From assembly GCA_038373865.1 (NCBI GenBank), contig JAXGGA010005797.1, forward strand, positions 1-64,000: a DNA stretch of 64,000 bases, given 5' to 3'. Of this stretch, positions 52,401 to 60,058 are shown piece after piece; position 1 is the first letter of the stretch; each line of letters opens with the position of its first letter. Made by a program: the position numbers and the translations under genes. The notes under the pieces are model-generated. The model was not told the DNA's origin. It did not search any database and worked only from the letters and a program-made list of their open reading frames with translations. This DNA comes from Uloborus plumipes (Eukaryota; Arthropoda; Arachnida; Araneae; Uloboridae).

Positions 52401-54965
52401 ACAGAACACATGCTCTCATAAAAAATATTTTAGCAATGTAAAATTATAGCAAATTGACTGAATTCATTTATTTATGTGGAACAAATAGTTGAAATATTTG
52501 TATAAAAATTGTTAAGTGGCTGAATAATGTACAATTTTTCGAATATTAATTAAAACATGAAATGTCCCATTCATCCCCACCTTCCCCTGAGAATCTATTT
52601 CAGAGAAATTTTCTCTTGTTCAGCAAACCTGAGGCAAAATACTGAAAATTTTCAGATATTTAGGACAAAATTAAAGTAATAGGAATTTTAGAACGTTTTT
52701 TCAAAATTTAGGATTTTTAGGAAAATTAGGACAACTCCTACCTTTGTGCTTATGAATTATGATCAACATACATTAGATACATAGATAAAAAGATAAATTG
52801 TGAATAATCAATAGATTTGGAAGGAATGTGTAGATAACAAAATCCTCTGAATTATTTAGTTTTTTATTATAAAAATAATGCAAATTCAGTGCAAATCGGC
52901 TCAAAACCATGTTTTTAAAACCGATTGTGTCCGCTTCTCGCATTAGAGCTGGCATAAGTAATACCAACTGATGATTTTTGGCCTAACAAAAATTCATCAA
53001 CTATGACATTTGCCCTTCAAGTGGCTGAATAATGTACAATTTTTCGAATATTAATTAAAACATGAAATGTCCCATTCATCCCCACCTTCCCCTGAGAATC
53101 TATTTCAGAGAAATTTTCTCTTGTTCAGCAAACCTGAGGCAAAATACTGAAAATTTTCAGATATTTAGGACAAAATTAAAGTAATAGGAATTTTAGAACG
53201 TTTTTTCAAAATTTAGGATTTTTAGGAAAATTAGGACAACTCCTACCTTTGTGCTTATGAATTATGATCAACATACATTAGATACATAGATAAAAAGATA
53301 AATTGTGAATAATCAATAGATTTGGAAGGAATGTGTAGATAACAAAATCCTCTGAATTATTTAGTTTTTTATTATAAAAATAATGCAAATTCAGTGCAAA
53401 TCGGCTCAAAACCATGTTTTTAAAACCGATTGTGTCCGCTTCTCGCATTAGAGCTGGCATAAGTAATACCAACTGATGATTTTTGGCCTAACAAAAATTC
53501 ATCAACTATGACATTTGCCCTTCAAAAAATATAATATGTTCTCCAAAATATATTTTCCTAACTACAGGACTGTGAATAACATAAAAATAACTAAAAAGAA
53601 ATTAAATCAAAAGAAAGATATTTACCTCATCAATAAAAGCCAATAATACATCTTTTTGCACTAGAGAGTTCATGTAGAAATGAGTGATCACTTTCCTTAA
53701 AATTTTTGCACTGAGTCGCTTTCTAATAGAGGTCAATGCACGAACAACTCGAAGAATAAACCTAGGTTCTTTGGAGCTTACAGATTTTTCAATAAATAAC
53801 AGGTGCTCTTTGATATCTAAAATTGAAGCAAAATTTTTTAAGTCACTAAAATATAGAAAAATTGTAAAGTACTGTTTTTAAATTGGAATACACATAGCTC
53901 ATACTTATGAGCTCTAATATTGTTTTGTAAACTTTTAGAGCTCATACTGATGAGCTCTAAAAGTTTACAAAACATTTAAAGAAATAAAAGCATATGCCGG
54001 TTCTAGGTTATAGTTGAATAATAGCTTAACGAAATTAATAACATCTAAAAGACGAAGAAAAGCAGAAGAAATCAAAAGAACATGTTCTAAGTTAAATCTT
54101 ATCAAATTGGGTATCTTTTATTTTGCTATTTTTATTTTTAATGGAAAAACAAGAGCTCTTGTGTGGTACTACTGTATATTTTTACGTACCCACTGAATTT
54201 CAATAAAATGTAACTAAAGGTATTTATTTTCCATCCAATGAAACCTTGGCTATATGGAGGTTACTTTGAATTAAATTAATATGTAAAATATTTTCATAAC
54301 ATTACACATATTTGAGTTCATTTCAAGATCACGGAATTAAATACTGGATATAAACAAGGACATAGTTCAGAATCAAGGCTATTTTTTTTACTTAAAATAG
54401 AAAGTGAGAAAATGGATTTAAATAGAATTGATGTGGATTTACGGTTTTTAATGTGTCAAATGTGCTTGTAAAGACTTTAAAAGTCTCTGCTTACACGAAT
54501 AGTTTTTTTTTTTTTTTAATTTCAAGATCAGTCTAGATTTACTTGTTGCTATCATTTGCGGTTGATGCCAAATTTTGTGAAAGAACACAGATTTTATAAG
54601 CTGAAAAATTACTTAAATCTTGTTTTGGTAACAGATAAAATTATTAATTATTTTCAATACATTTGAATTTTAACAAAGTCAAATTAAAAATTTTTTTTCA
54701 AAGGAAAACTTAACAGTTTAAGATTGAAATACAGTATTTAAATATAACTATATACATAAACAAATGAAAAACAAATCAACAGCTTGGAGAACAAAAGGAT
54801 TTTCCGTAACAATGTTCATACATGAATTCTATGAATTCAAATTAAATAATTCATTCTACCTGCCAAGGAGAGAGCTTCAACATCAACTTTGGGAGTTTTT
54901 TCTTTCTCGGAAGCATTTTCAGTTTCCTCAGAAACCATTTCGACATCAGCATCTTGTATTGCCAT
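25356..54965 (-). CDS. PSMD3: PSMD3 / Rpn3, 26S proteasome regulatory lid subunit (11 coding exons)
   Basis: Non-ATPase subunit of the 19S regulatory particle; in the lid it forms part of the PCI-protein horseshoe and pairs with Rpn7 and Sem1/DSS1 (family knowledge). Coding exons, 5' to 3': 54965-54860, 53816-53626, 49834-49688, 46606-46470, 44413-44223, 43060-42957, 38576-38462, 36023-35800, 29761-29606, 27569-27519, 25433-25356. They join in frame to 1500 nt, 499 residues plus TAG; the human protein is about 534, the difference lying mostly in the variable N-terminus. Diagnostic stretches are [13 protein letters not shown] (about 220), [14 protein letters not shown] (about 240), [11 protein letters not shown] (about 361-371), [14 protein letters not shown] (about 375) and [13 protein letters not shown] (about 459). 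Layout: acidic N-terminus, TPR-like helices to about 255, PCI domain about 255-430, charged C-terminal helix and acidic tail. Start context is AAAATGG. All introns are GT-AG; no stop or frameshift interrupts it, so it looks functional. Confidence 0.96.
25782..26331. mobile_element. hAT-like MITE, second copy of the 20444 family, in PSMD3 intron 10
   Basis: Ends CAGGGGTGATTGTGAGTTC and ACACAATCACCCCTG are inverted. AATATT lies directly outside both ends, a 6-bp duplication. The right half has ACCGG/CCGGT words (TACCGGAAATCCGG). A G13 run lies at 25846-25858. Confidence 0.8.
26332..27178. other. PSMD3 intron 10 sequence, nothing recognised
   Basis: AT-rich intronic sequence between two MITEs. 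Short open frames show no family motif. Confidence 0.4.
27181..27312. mobile_element. Fold-back MITE copy B in PSMD3 intron 10
   Basis: Near-perfect palindrome with arms of about 62 bp, starting CCTCAGAACCAGACTAACGT and flanked by TA on both sides. The loop (TGTCGAATACA) is the reverse complement of copy A's, so it is inserted inverted relative to copy A at 11025. It ends 206 bp before exon 10 on the plus strand. Confidence 0.8.
27519..27569 (-). CDS. PSMD3: PSMD3 coding exon 10 (residues 458-474)
   Basis: A 51-nt exon encoding [17 protein letters not shown], the invariant C-terminal MRFPPKS motif of Rpn3. Acceptor CTTTTCAG, donor GCTGAG|GTGAGC, phase 0 at both ends. It is short enough for gene finders to miss. 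Confidence 0.95.
27570..29605. other. PSMD3 intron 9, no element recognised
   Basis: AT-rich; contains a G10 run near 29501. No repeat edges or coding frames that I can support. Confidence 0.4.
29606..29761 (-). CDS. PSMD3: PSMD3 coding exon 9 (residues 406-457)
   Basis: Encodes [20 protein letters not shown], then [20 protein letters not shown] and [12 protein letters not shown], the end of the PCI domain and the following helix. Acceptor TTTTTTAG, donor GTGAAG|GTACG, phase 0. Confidence 0.96.
30347..31024. mobile_element. hAT-like MITE in PSMD3 intron 8, perfect 8-bp TSD
   Basis: TCTATTAC lies on both sides (30339-30346 and 31025-31032). The left end is CAGGGTCGTATTTG; the right end reads in reverse AAAGGCCGTAACCAG, a partly decayed inverted match. 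678 bp, no coding sequence. Confidence 0.7.
32064..33369. mobile_element. hAT-like element with TTAGGACA words in PSMD3 intron 8
   Basis: Left end CAGGGGTTGGAGTGG and right end (in reverse) CAGGGCTAGGAGTTG are inverted. TGTTGG and TGTTAG flank it, 5 of 6. The word TTTTTAGGACA recurs next to both ends. A related right end occurs near 52747 and 53252. A minor CACACA/TATATA run lies at 32750-32773. Confidence 0.6.
33533..33600. mobile_element. One-sided end related to the 35041 element
   Basis: GGGTTATTCCATAGAAATG resembles the left end GGGTCATTCCATAGAAAG at 35041. No partner end found. Confidence 0.35.
34742..34777. other. GC-rich stem-loop of unknown origin
   Basis: GGCGCAG pairs with CTGCGCC and, after a small internal loop, AGCC pairs with GGCT around a TATAAA loop. 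It stands out in AT-rich intron 8 and resembles conserved hairpins in some arthropod repeats; that link is a recollection only. Confidence 0.35.
35041..35628. mobile_element. MITE with GGGTCATTCCAT ends in PSMD3 intron 8
   Basis: Left end GGGTCATTCCATAG and right end CCATGGAATGACCC are inverted. Inside, CCTGAGTTACCAA recurs four times in direct orientation. A-rich flanks hide any target-site duplication. It ends 171 bp from exon 8. Confidence 0.65.
35800..36023 (-). CDS. PSMD3: PSMD3 coding exon 8 (residues 331-405), PCI winged-helix part
   Basis: Largest coding exon. It encodes [38 protein letters not shown] and [16 protein letters not shown], ending [11 protein letters not shown]. The [21 protein letters not shown] run is close to invariant in animal PSMD3. 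Acceptor TTTATAG, donor GCTAAG|GTATTT, phase 0. Confidence 0.97.
36024..38461. other. PSMD3 intron 7, no element recognised
   Basis: AT-rich, without clear repeat edges or coding frames. Confidence 0.4.
38462..38576 (-). CDS. PSMD3: PSMD3 coding exon 7 (residues 293-330)
   Basis: Encodes [20 protein letters not shown] and [18 protein letters not shown] within the PCI domain, matching the conserved LLLGxIPDR motif of Rpn3. Acceptor ATTTTCAG, donor CTCAAG|GTAAAT, ending in phase 1. Confidence 0.95.
38577..42956. other. PSMD3 intron 6, no element recognised
   Basis: 4.4 kb of AT-rich sequence. A G-rich run lies near 40051 and a poly-T run at 42167-42185. Small open frames, such as 41582-41800, lack motifs. 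Confidence 0.4.
42957..43060 (-). CDS. PSMD3: PSMD3 coding exon 6 (residues 258-292)
   Basis: Encodes [20 protein letters not shown] and [15 protein letters not shown], the start of the PCI region. Acceptor AATTTTAG, donor AAACA|GTGAGT, ending in phase 0. Confidence 0.95.
43061..44222. other. PSMD3 intron 5, no element recognised
   Basis: AT-rich; no repeat boundaries seen. Confidence 0.4.
44223..44413 (-). CDS. PSMD3: PSMD3 coding exon 5 (residues 194-257)
   Basis: Encodes the most recognisable Rpn3 block: [20 protein letters not shown], then [20 protein letters not shown] and [20 protein letters not shown]. Acceptor TTTATAG, donor TTTAG|GTAAGG, ending in phase 1. Confidence 0.96.
44550..44793 (+). 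pseudogene. CR1/jockey-type reverse transcriptase C-terminal fragment
   Basis: Reads [20 protein letters not shown], then [20 protein letters not shown] and [20 protein letters not shown]. This block, RPHLEYAVQFWSP...RVQRRATK, follows the RT core in CR1, L2 and jockey-type LINEs. A frame change precedes it (near 44570) and a stop follows at 44792. The remaining C-terminus resumes after the piggyBac insertion at 46189 with further stops. No RT catalytic core remains. Confidence 0.85.
44848..46188 (-). mobile_element. piggyBac-like element relic inside the LINE, 1341 bp
   Basis: Left end CCCTAGCGTCAATAACC follows TTAA (44844-44847); the inverted right end GGTTATTGAAGCTAGGG is followed by TAAG, a degraded TTAA. 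Both subterminal regions carry GGGTACCCGGGTACCC, itself palindromic. The interior encodes the C-terminal half of a piggyBac transposase on the minus strand. Confidence 0.85.
45197..45960 (-). pseudogene. piggyBac-like transposase, C-terminal fragment
   Basis: On the minus strand: [20 protein letters not shown], then (after a 1-nt shift in an A run near 45890) [44 protein letters not shown] and [13 protein letters not shown]. An in-frame TAA at about 45577 interrupts it; the frame continues as [16 protein letters not shown] and [20 protein letters not shown] to 45197. NKTKxGVDxxDQM and RRWPxxxFF are piggyBac transposase signatures. The terminal Cys-rich domain has lost most cysteines, and the N-terminal catalytic region is gone, so it cannot be active. 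Confidence 0.88.
46470..46606 (-). CDS. PSMD3: PSMD3 coding exon 4 (residues 149-193)
   Basis: Encodes [20 protein letters not shown] followed by [19 protein letters not shown], a TPR-like helical pair conserved in Rpn3. Acceptor AATCTAG, donor AGAAG|GTATTG, ending in phase 2; the split codon with exon 5 reads Ser. Confidence 0.93.
47247..47445. repeat. Three tandem units of about 70 bp in PSMD3 intron 3
   Basis: GTTTTTCTGCTTTTGAGAAC starts units near 47251, 47317 and 47391. Each is followed by a TCAAATCAAAATTTGTAC-like segment and a variable pyrimidine run. Confidence 0.65.
48068..49663 (+). mobile_element. Non-autonomous Helitron in PSMD3 intron 3, 1.6 kb
   Basis: Begins TCTATTTTCTATATATATA after an A (48067) and ends with hairpin GCAGA-ACAACG-TCTGC, then TGGGTTCTGCTAG and T at 49664. 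No Rep or helicase. It contains a tandem repeat at about 48950-49400 built on GATGGTCTACCTTTTGGA and TGTAAATGTGTAAATTTC. Its end lies 24 bp from the donor of exon 3. Confidence 0.8.
48950..49400 (+). repeat. Tandem units of about 110-120 bp inside the Helitron
   Basis: Roughly four units, progressively diverged, each with a T run, GGAGCAATTGATGGTC or its variant, TGTCCAGTGCATTTTT and AACGTAATTGTAAATGTG. Confidence 0.6.
49688..49834 (-). CDS. PSMD3: PSMD3 coding exon 3 (residues 100-148)
   Basis: Begins PMDMDTNG, a variable loop, then runs into [19 protein letters not shown], the conserved helical segment of the family. It is phase 0 at both ends. The donor CAA|GTAAGT lies only 24 bp from the end of a Helitron in the next intron (48068-49663). 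Confidence 0.93.
49835..51067. other. PSMD3 intron 2, left part, nothing recognised
   Basis: AT-rich, no repeat edges that I can support. Confidence 0.35.
51070..52587 (+). mobile_element. pogo-like element relic in PSMD3 intron 2
   Basis: Ends GGGGAGGATGGGGATGAATG and (in reverse) GGGGAAGGTGGGGATGAATG are inverted. A TA precedes the left end; TG follows the right end, probably a mutated TA. The GGGATGAATGGGACA word recurs inside (51080, 51437, 51463 and, inverted, 52369). It encodes a decayed N-terminal transposase fragment only. The right end is included in the 505-bp tandem duplication. Confidence 0.75.
51834..52270 (+). pseudogene. pogo/CENP-B-type transposase DNA-binding region, decayed
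   Basis: Begins MPRNWKKKT at 51834 just after a TTTCTGTAG acceptor-like site, then shifts frame to [20 protein letters not shown] and [17 protein letters not shown], a psq-type helix-turn-helix. In other frames follow [20 protein letters not shown] and AGKDWLSAF, which match the CENP-B/Tc5 second DNA-binding domain. At least two frameshifts and stops occur, and no DDE domain follows, so it is non-functional. It is antisense to PSMD3. Confidence 0.8.
52514..53523. repeat. Tandem duplication, two copies of 505 bp, in PSMD3 intron 2
   Basis: 52514-53018 and 53019-53523 appear identical in the parts I compared by eye, with a constant offset of 505 and a two-base AA microhomology at the junction. 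The unit includes the right end of the pogo-like element and a hAT-like right end (CTCCTACCTTTG). It is either a very recent duplication or an assembly artefact. Confidence 0.9.
53626..53816 (-). CDS. PSMD3: PSMD3 coding exon 2 (residues 36-99)
   Basis: Encodes [19 protein letters not shown] and the following helices, which match the conserved N-terminal helical repeats of Rpn3. The acceptor follows TTTTAG and the donor is GATGAG|GTAAA. It joins exon 1 in phase 1 and ends in phase 0. Confidence 0.94.
53923..53972. repeat. Perfect inverted repeat, 23-bp arms and 4-nt loop, in PSMD3 intron 1
   Basis: TTTTGTAAACTTTTAGAGCT continues to CAT, loop ACTG, then the exact reverse complement. A third partial arm, GAGCTCTAAT, lies just upstream near 53910. 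It lies about 110 bp from exon 2 in the intron. No TSD seen. Confidence 0.85.
53973..54859. other. PSMD3 intron 1 remainder, nothing recognised
   Basis: AT-rich intronic sequence without repeat edges. Confidence 0.4.
54860..54965 (-). CDS. PSMD3: PSMD3 coding exon 1 (residues 1-35)
   Basis: Starts [20 protein letters not shown], an acidic lysine-rich N-terminus typical of the poorly conserved head of Rpn3. The ATG lies three bases after a CTTTCAG acceptor (AG at 54970-54969), so the 5' UTR is split by an intron. The donor is GCAG|GTAGAA and the intron is phase 1. A candidate donor for the missing untranslated exon, TGATG|GTAGGTAC, lies near 55936, but nothing else supports it. Confidence 0.9.
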
Positions 54966-55267
54966 TTTCTGAAAGGTAGAACAATAATTTGAAGAAACAT
55001 TTTAAAAATGCATTTTTTTTTTGCTTTTGAAAAGACACATACTCTGATAATTTTTATGAGGAAAATACAAGACACAAATACTTTTTTGAAAAATTAGTCA
55101 CCATTCACCAATGAAATAAAATGAATACTTCGTAATAACATTTTTTGTCATAAATTTTACAACATTATTCCGAAACAGATAACATTTCAGCTATAATACA
55201 AAAAGCACAATTTTTGAACAAAATAAAATTAATTTTTTCTACAAAGATCTATACTATAATTATCTAC

Positions 55268-55665
55268 CAGGGTTTAAGATAAGTTAAAAAGTTCTTTTGC
55301 AAAAAAAGCTACAATTGGGGAAAAGGCTTTAGCAAAAATGCGAAAATGTAGAAGATTAATAAATTAGTTAACGTATCTTTCCAACTACTTCCATATGCTT
55401 CATTTCCTGCTGAAAGTTTCATTCAAAATTCAGCCATGACATATATTATTGAACTTCATAGCAGTTTTTACATGCTAGCTGAGACTTATAATACTTATTT
55501 AATATCACCATGATTGCTTTCTTTCTCTCGGGTTATGCACCTTTATTTATTTATTATTTTTCCGTAACATATTTGAGCAAAAAAGTGAAAATGCTGTGCT
55601 CCATTTTTGCAATTCAGATAGTATTTTCGCATTCTGCGAAAAATGCGCCAGTAGCGAAAACTCTG
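55268..55665. mobile_element. hAT-like MITE upstream of PSMD3, perfect 8-bp TSD
   Basis: TTATCTAC flanks both sides (55260-55267 and 55666-55673). The ends are CAGGGTTTAAGATAAG and, in reverse, CAGAGTTTTCGCTACTG. GCGAAAA/TTTTCGC words lie near both ends. 398 bp, non-coding. It lies between the PSMD3 start exon and any upstream promoter, perhaps in the 5' UTR intron. Confidence 0.8.
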
Positions 55666-56283
55666 TTATCTACAAAATAAAATTCAAGAAAAAACTTGAA
55701 ATTGTTTTCTCTAACAACTATCTACAACAGGAATAAAATTAAATTATTTGGAAGTAATACAAATTTATCACTTTGCTTCAAATACTCCATCTGATCTTTA
55801 GTGCAAAAGCTACCATTAAAGATTCTACCTTTAGAAGCAACATATCCTCGAATCAAACAGAGGAAAATTTTAACTTTCAATTATTTTTGAAATGTTTGGG
55901 CATGGGGCATTAATTTTACAAACAATTGTACCTACCATCAAGGACCGAAATAGGTCCTTTTCCAGCAAAAGTAAGACCGGACATTTTGTTAATTAAACAA
56001 CACAACATAAAGAATACATTTTAATATAATTTTTGAAGCCAGCACAAAAATTTAATATAAAACCATGAGTAACCGCAAATACGTCAAGTATTGACCAAAA
56101 TACATCCCAACCATTTACAGCACCGTCTCTTTTTCTTTTCTCTCTGCAACCATTCTACCCATTTTTTACTTACGTCAAAACCAAGCTACCTTTCATTCTA
56201 TATTAAGATTTTGTTTTTATTCTATTTCTTCAATATCATTCACATAAGTTGACGTTAATAACCCCCTCTTTCCTTTACGGGGG

Positions 56284-58237
56284 CAGGGTTCGCGTTTACC
56301 CGCTATAGCGGGTTTTTTACGCAAATTCTTCTAGAACGGACGCAACATTCACGTCGTTTCGGGTCCCTGGGACCCAAAAATAATAGTTTATGCCAGGAGA
56401 AAAAAAATCCGATCAAAAAGTAATTTCGGACCCGTGTGAATCGAAGAACTCCAGAAAACTAGTGCTGATTTCATGCTGTATATAGTTGAACTTTTACAAT
56501 CATGAAAGGAGGGGAAAGAATAAAAGAAACCCATCCTTATCAGCTAACTCAATGACCCCCTATTGTGTTGGCCAGGCAATCCTAGTTCTAAGAACGGGGT
56601 CGGATACAGCTGTGACTTGGACATGTCAATCACCCCGCCCTCAGCTCTATTCTTAAAAGCCTCATGACATTGCACATGTTGACCCATTGTCCTCCCATTC
56701 TTTTCTTGGAATTGAATAGTAAACATCCTACAGGTACGAAATTTTCATAGTATTTTAGATCTTTTTTGTCCGTTTTTCGTTAGCACGTGGAAAATAGGCT
56801 TAGTGAATTTTGGCACATTTTTACTGATTGAGCAGCTATCTTTTAGCATCCGTTTCTGGTTAGTTATTTTTCTGATTATTTCCTAAATAGTCCCCAGTGC
56901 AAAGCCTACAGAGCTAAAATACAATGGTATTTTCCCCTTGTCGTATCCCCCCCCCCGAAAAAAACGGCAATTGAAACATATTTTCTGCTTGAAATTTAAC
57001 TATGATTTTCCTCCGCGGAACATTTAGTTTCATTTTGCTATGCATGTTTTACTTTATCTTTCTGATTTGTTTACAGATTTTTTCAATAAACTAATCAACA
57101 TAATTAAAAATATTCTTAAGACATAATTGTGCTTTCCCAACCACAAAGAGTTTTTTTTAAACCTTTACACAAAAAATCAAATGCTGATTATAAGTCTTAG
57201 GAAATAACAGAAGATTATAATCATGGATTTATCCTTGTTTTTATTTATTGCCAGAAAAACTTGCTTCTTTGATTACAGCTTCTTGTGCCATTGTGTTTGA
57301 CAGTACTTACATCTAGGAATACATTGATGTCATGAATTCAAACATGTCCAATACCAGGAATTCAAATAAAAACCTTTTTATTTTGTGTCTTAATACGTCT
57401 AATATTAAACCCATGTTAAAAAAAATTAAAGGTGAAAATCTAAGTTATCTCCTTGTAGCATCATTTATGTATGCATCAAATTTTGCGAAAAGTTGTCAAT
57501 TTAGTACATGAAATCAATGGATTATTGTGCATTTTCAGATCAATTTTAAACAAATGTTTTTACTAATATTAGTTAGCTGTGTCTAGATACAAAAAAAATA
57601 ATGATAGTTAAATTATACCTGCTAATTTTAAATTTTATTTATTTTTTAGTAAGTTTTAGTTATTTATTTTTTGCAAAGAGTAGAAATAAGCAGCATATTG
57701 TACTATTTTCTACATAATATCTCCAAATGGAGTGCATAATAGGCTGTGTCCTCCACCCCTTCTGAAGTGACCCTCAATATAATCAATCTTTTGTAGCCTG
57801 CTGTTTCAAAAAGGTTGTGCATCCCTGCTGTAAATATCATTAAACAGTCCTTTTTCAAGAAAACTTCGGAAGTGGCAATGGAAAAAGCAAATTGATAAAG
57901 AAATGAGGACAACTGGCTTGCCAAAGAGCTACCGCAACAAATTTTTGTCTCTAATTGAATTGAATTAACATTGAAATAAAAAACTAGAGGAAAAAGTCCT
58001 TTATTAGTATAATTTACTCATTCACCAAGTTCACTTGTTTTCCATTCAAAAGTGTGCACACAATTAATTTTTTTCCCGGGGAAACATATATGCAATGCAT
58101 TTACAACATTTGTATTTTAATAATAATGTTATTTTATTCAAATATTTCGGGACTCAATTTTTTCATCAAAGGACTCACTTTTTTTTCATTAATGGGTCCA
58201 TGGGACCCAGGTAGCAAATAGGTCAGCGCGAACACTG
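56284..58237. mobile_element. hAT-like element with GGGTCCCWKGGACCC words, 1.95 kb
   Basis: Left end CAGGGTTCGCGTTTACC and right end (in reverse) CAGTGTTCGCGCTGACC are inverted. Each end has a palindromic word, GGGTCCCTGGGACCC on the left and GGGTCCATGGGACCC on the right. Flanks are G runs (CGGGGG and GGGGGG), so the duplication is suggestive only. Near 57800-57827 a further terminus, AAAAGGTTGTGCATCCCTG, marks a one-sided Charlie-type hAT end inside it. No transposase recognised. Confidence 0.7.
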
Positions 58238-59950
58238 GGGGGGAATATATTTTTTCTAATACTTCGTGAAATTAGTATGCCTAAGACCTACTACCTGGGG
58301 CACAAGCCCTGTCTGCCCTCCAAAAGTTACGCCCCTGCCTATCATTTAATTGTCACAGAAGCAGATGCGGATTTACCATTTTACAAAGGTGAGTGGCTTC
58401 ATTAGGACTTAATAAATATACATAGTAGTGTTTCGCTAGGCATTTTCAAAAGGGAGCTATGCCTAGCCTCTTTAGTGTTCAATGTGCCCTGCCATTCTCA
58501 ATGCATTTGTCAAAGCACCTTCTTGTCAGACCAGTTGGGAGATAAGAAGAAGAAGAAGTTGTAAATAAATTTGATCCCAAAGAGGCAGACTTTTTCTTTT
58601 TTTCAAATGGTAAAGATTCACTCAATTCTGGCCATTCAAAGTAACATGCATTTCTCTCATCCTCCTTATTCATTAGAATTTGGTTTGACTACAATCTGAA
58701 TTTATGGAGTTCGTCCTAAAAAGCCGTATCAGAAGCGGAACAGCGTTCCGGCACGTTCCCAGCACCATTTAACCCCTGATACAATACATTTTGTTTTATC
58801 ATGCATATATGAATACATAGCACATATACAGAACAAAGATTAATTCGCACAAAACACGGGTACCTGTCAGACGATTTCACGAATTAATCAGTGTAAAGGA
58901 GTTTGATGTTTAGAATTTAAAAAATCACGTAGAAAAACATGCAATATCTTATAATCCGAAGCTCAAAATCACACACAAACACAAGTACATGAAAGCGATT
59001 AAGTTCTTTACATTTCACAACGTATTAGAAAACTAAATATGATAATTAGAGGAACAGTTTGAGGAGATGCATGCGTTTCAGTAAGTACAAAACATTTTAA
59101 AACATCGATTGTGATGTCAATTAATTTACAGCATTTTCTTTTTGTCAATTGCTCCAATATTTTTAATCATTATTAGGGTGTTAAATGAATGATAATGTTT
59201 CATAAAAAGTATAAACAGATAGTTTACCTTTTGAAGCAAGCGATGACAGTGCAATCCTTTAAAATTCCGCTGTTGCCCAAATTTCGATTACGATTACTCT
59301 CTGGAAGCAGCAGTAAAGTTTTATTTTTAACTATTAATGTTAGCTTAAAAAGCAAGTCTCAATTTTTATATTTGAACTTATCAAAACATTGAAATGAATT
59401 ATTTGAAGCATTTTTACCATATTTCTTGCTATTTCGACAAAAATTTTTCGTGCAAGCAGTTCCCAGTTTTTAGGCTATCAATCTTCACTTTCCTGGCAGA
59501 CCTTTCAAAATATGCAATTTATGCAAGTTTTTGAATCTTTATTCATCTCCTCTTTTCCTGAATTACAATTGTGAGGCTTTATCAGAAATGTTAATCAAAA
59601 CTGTTTTTATTTCAGCGAGCTGGTGCACTAACAGTCCCTATTTTCCGATAGAGGGACTCTACTCCAAACAAGGGCATACATATATGAAATGCCCGTGCCC
59701 AGGGGAGCCCTCCAAAATCAAGACTCTTAATAAAACGTTATTTGATTGACTTTTTCTTTAAAAAAATTCTGTGATTTTAATTGAAAAAAGGAAACTAAAA
59801 TCCCTAGTAACATTTAAGAAACATTTCGCCAGCCTAAAATTGCTCTAAAATAAGATAATTTCGAAATGAGAGTTATGAGAATCAACCCAAACATTTCCAG
59901 GAGAGCCCTCAAAAACCTCTCTGCTTGTGTTGGGGAAGGAGGGGAGGGGG
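58238..59950. other. Upstream region with no supported gene
   Basis: Contains a one-sided hAT terminus AAAAGTTACGCCCCTG ending near 58338. A 64-codon minus-strand open frame at 58479-58673 (CYFEWPELSESLPFEK...TGLTRRCFDKCIENG) has protein-like composition but no family I recognise. Confidence 0.3.
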
Positions 59951-60058
59951 GTGAGCTTGATCATATACAGAGTGTTCCGGGTTTTTTTTCACCGAACCGG
60001 GGTCGCACGACCAACTCGGATTTTCTTTCAATTTGGCACACATGTTGATCATATATAT

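Noticed and set aside
52773..53472. Two identical 64-residue minus-strand frames as paralogous genes
   Set aside because: They are the same non-coding sequence repeated by the 505-bp duplication; no motif or splice structure supports coding.
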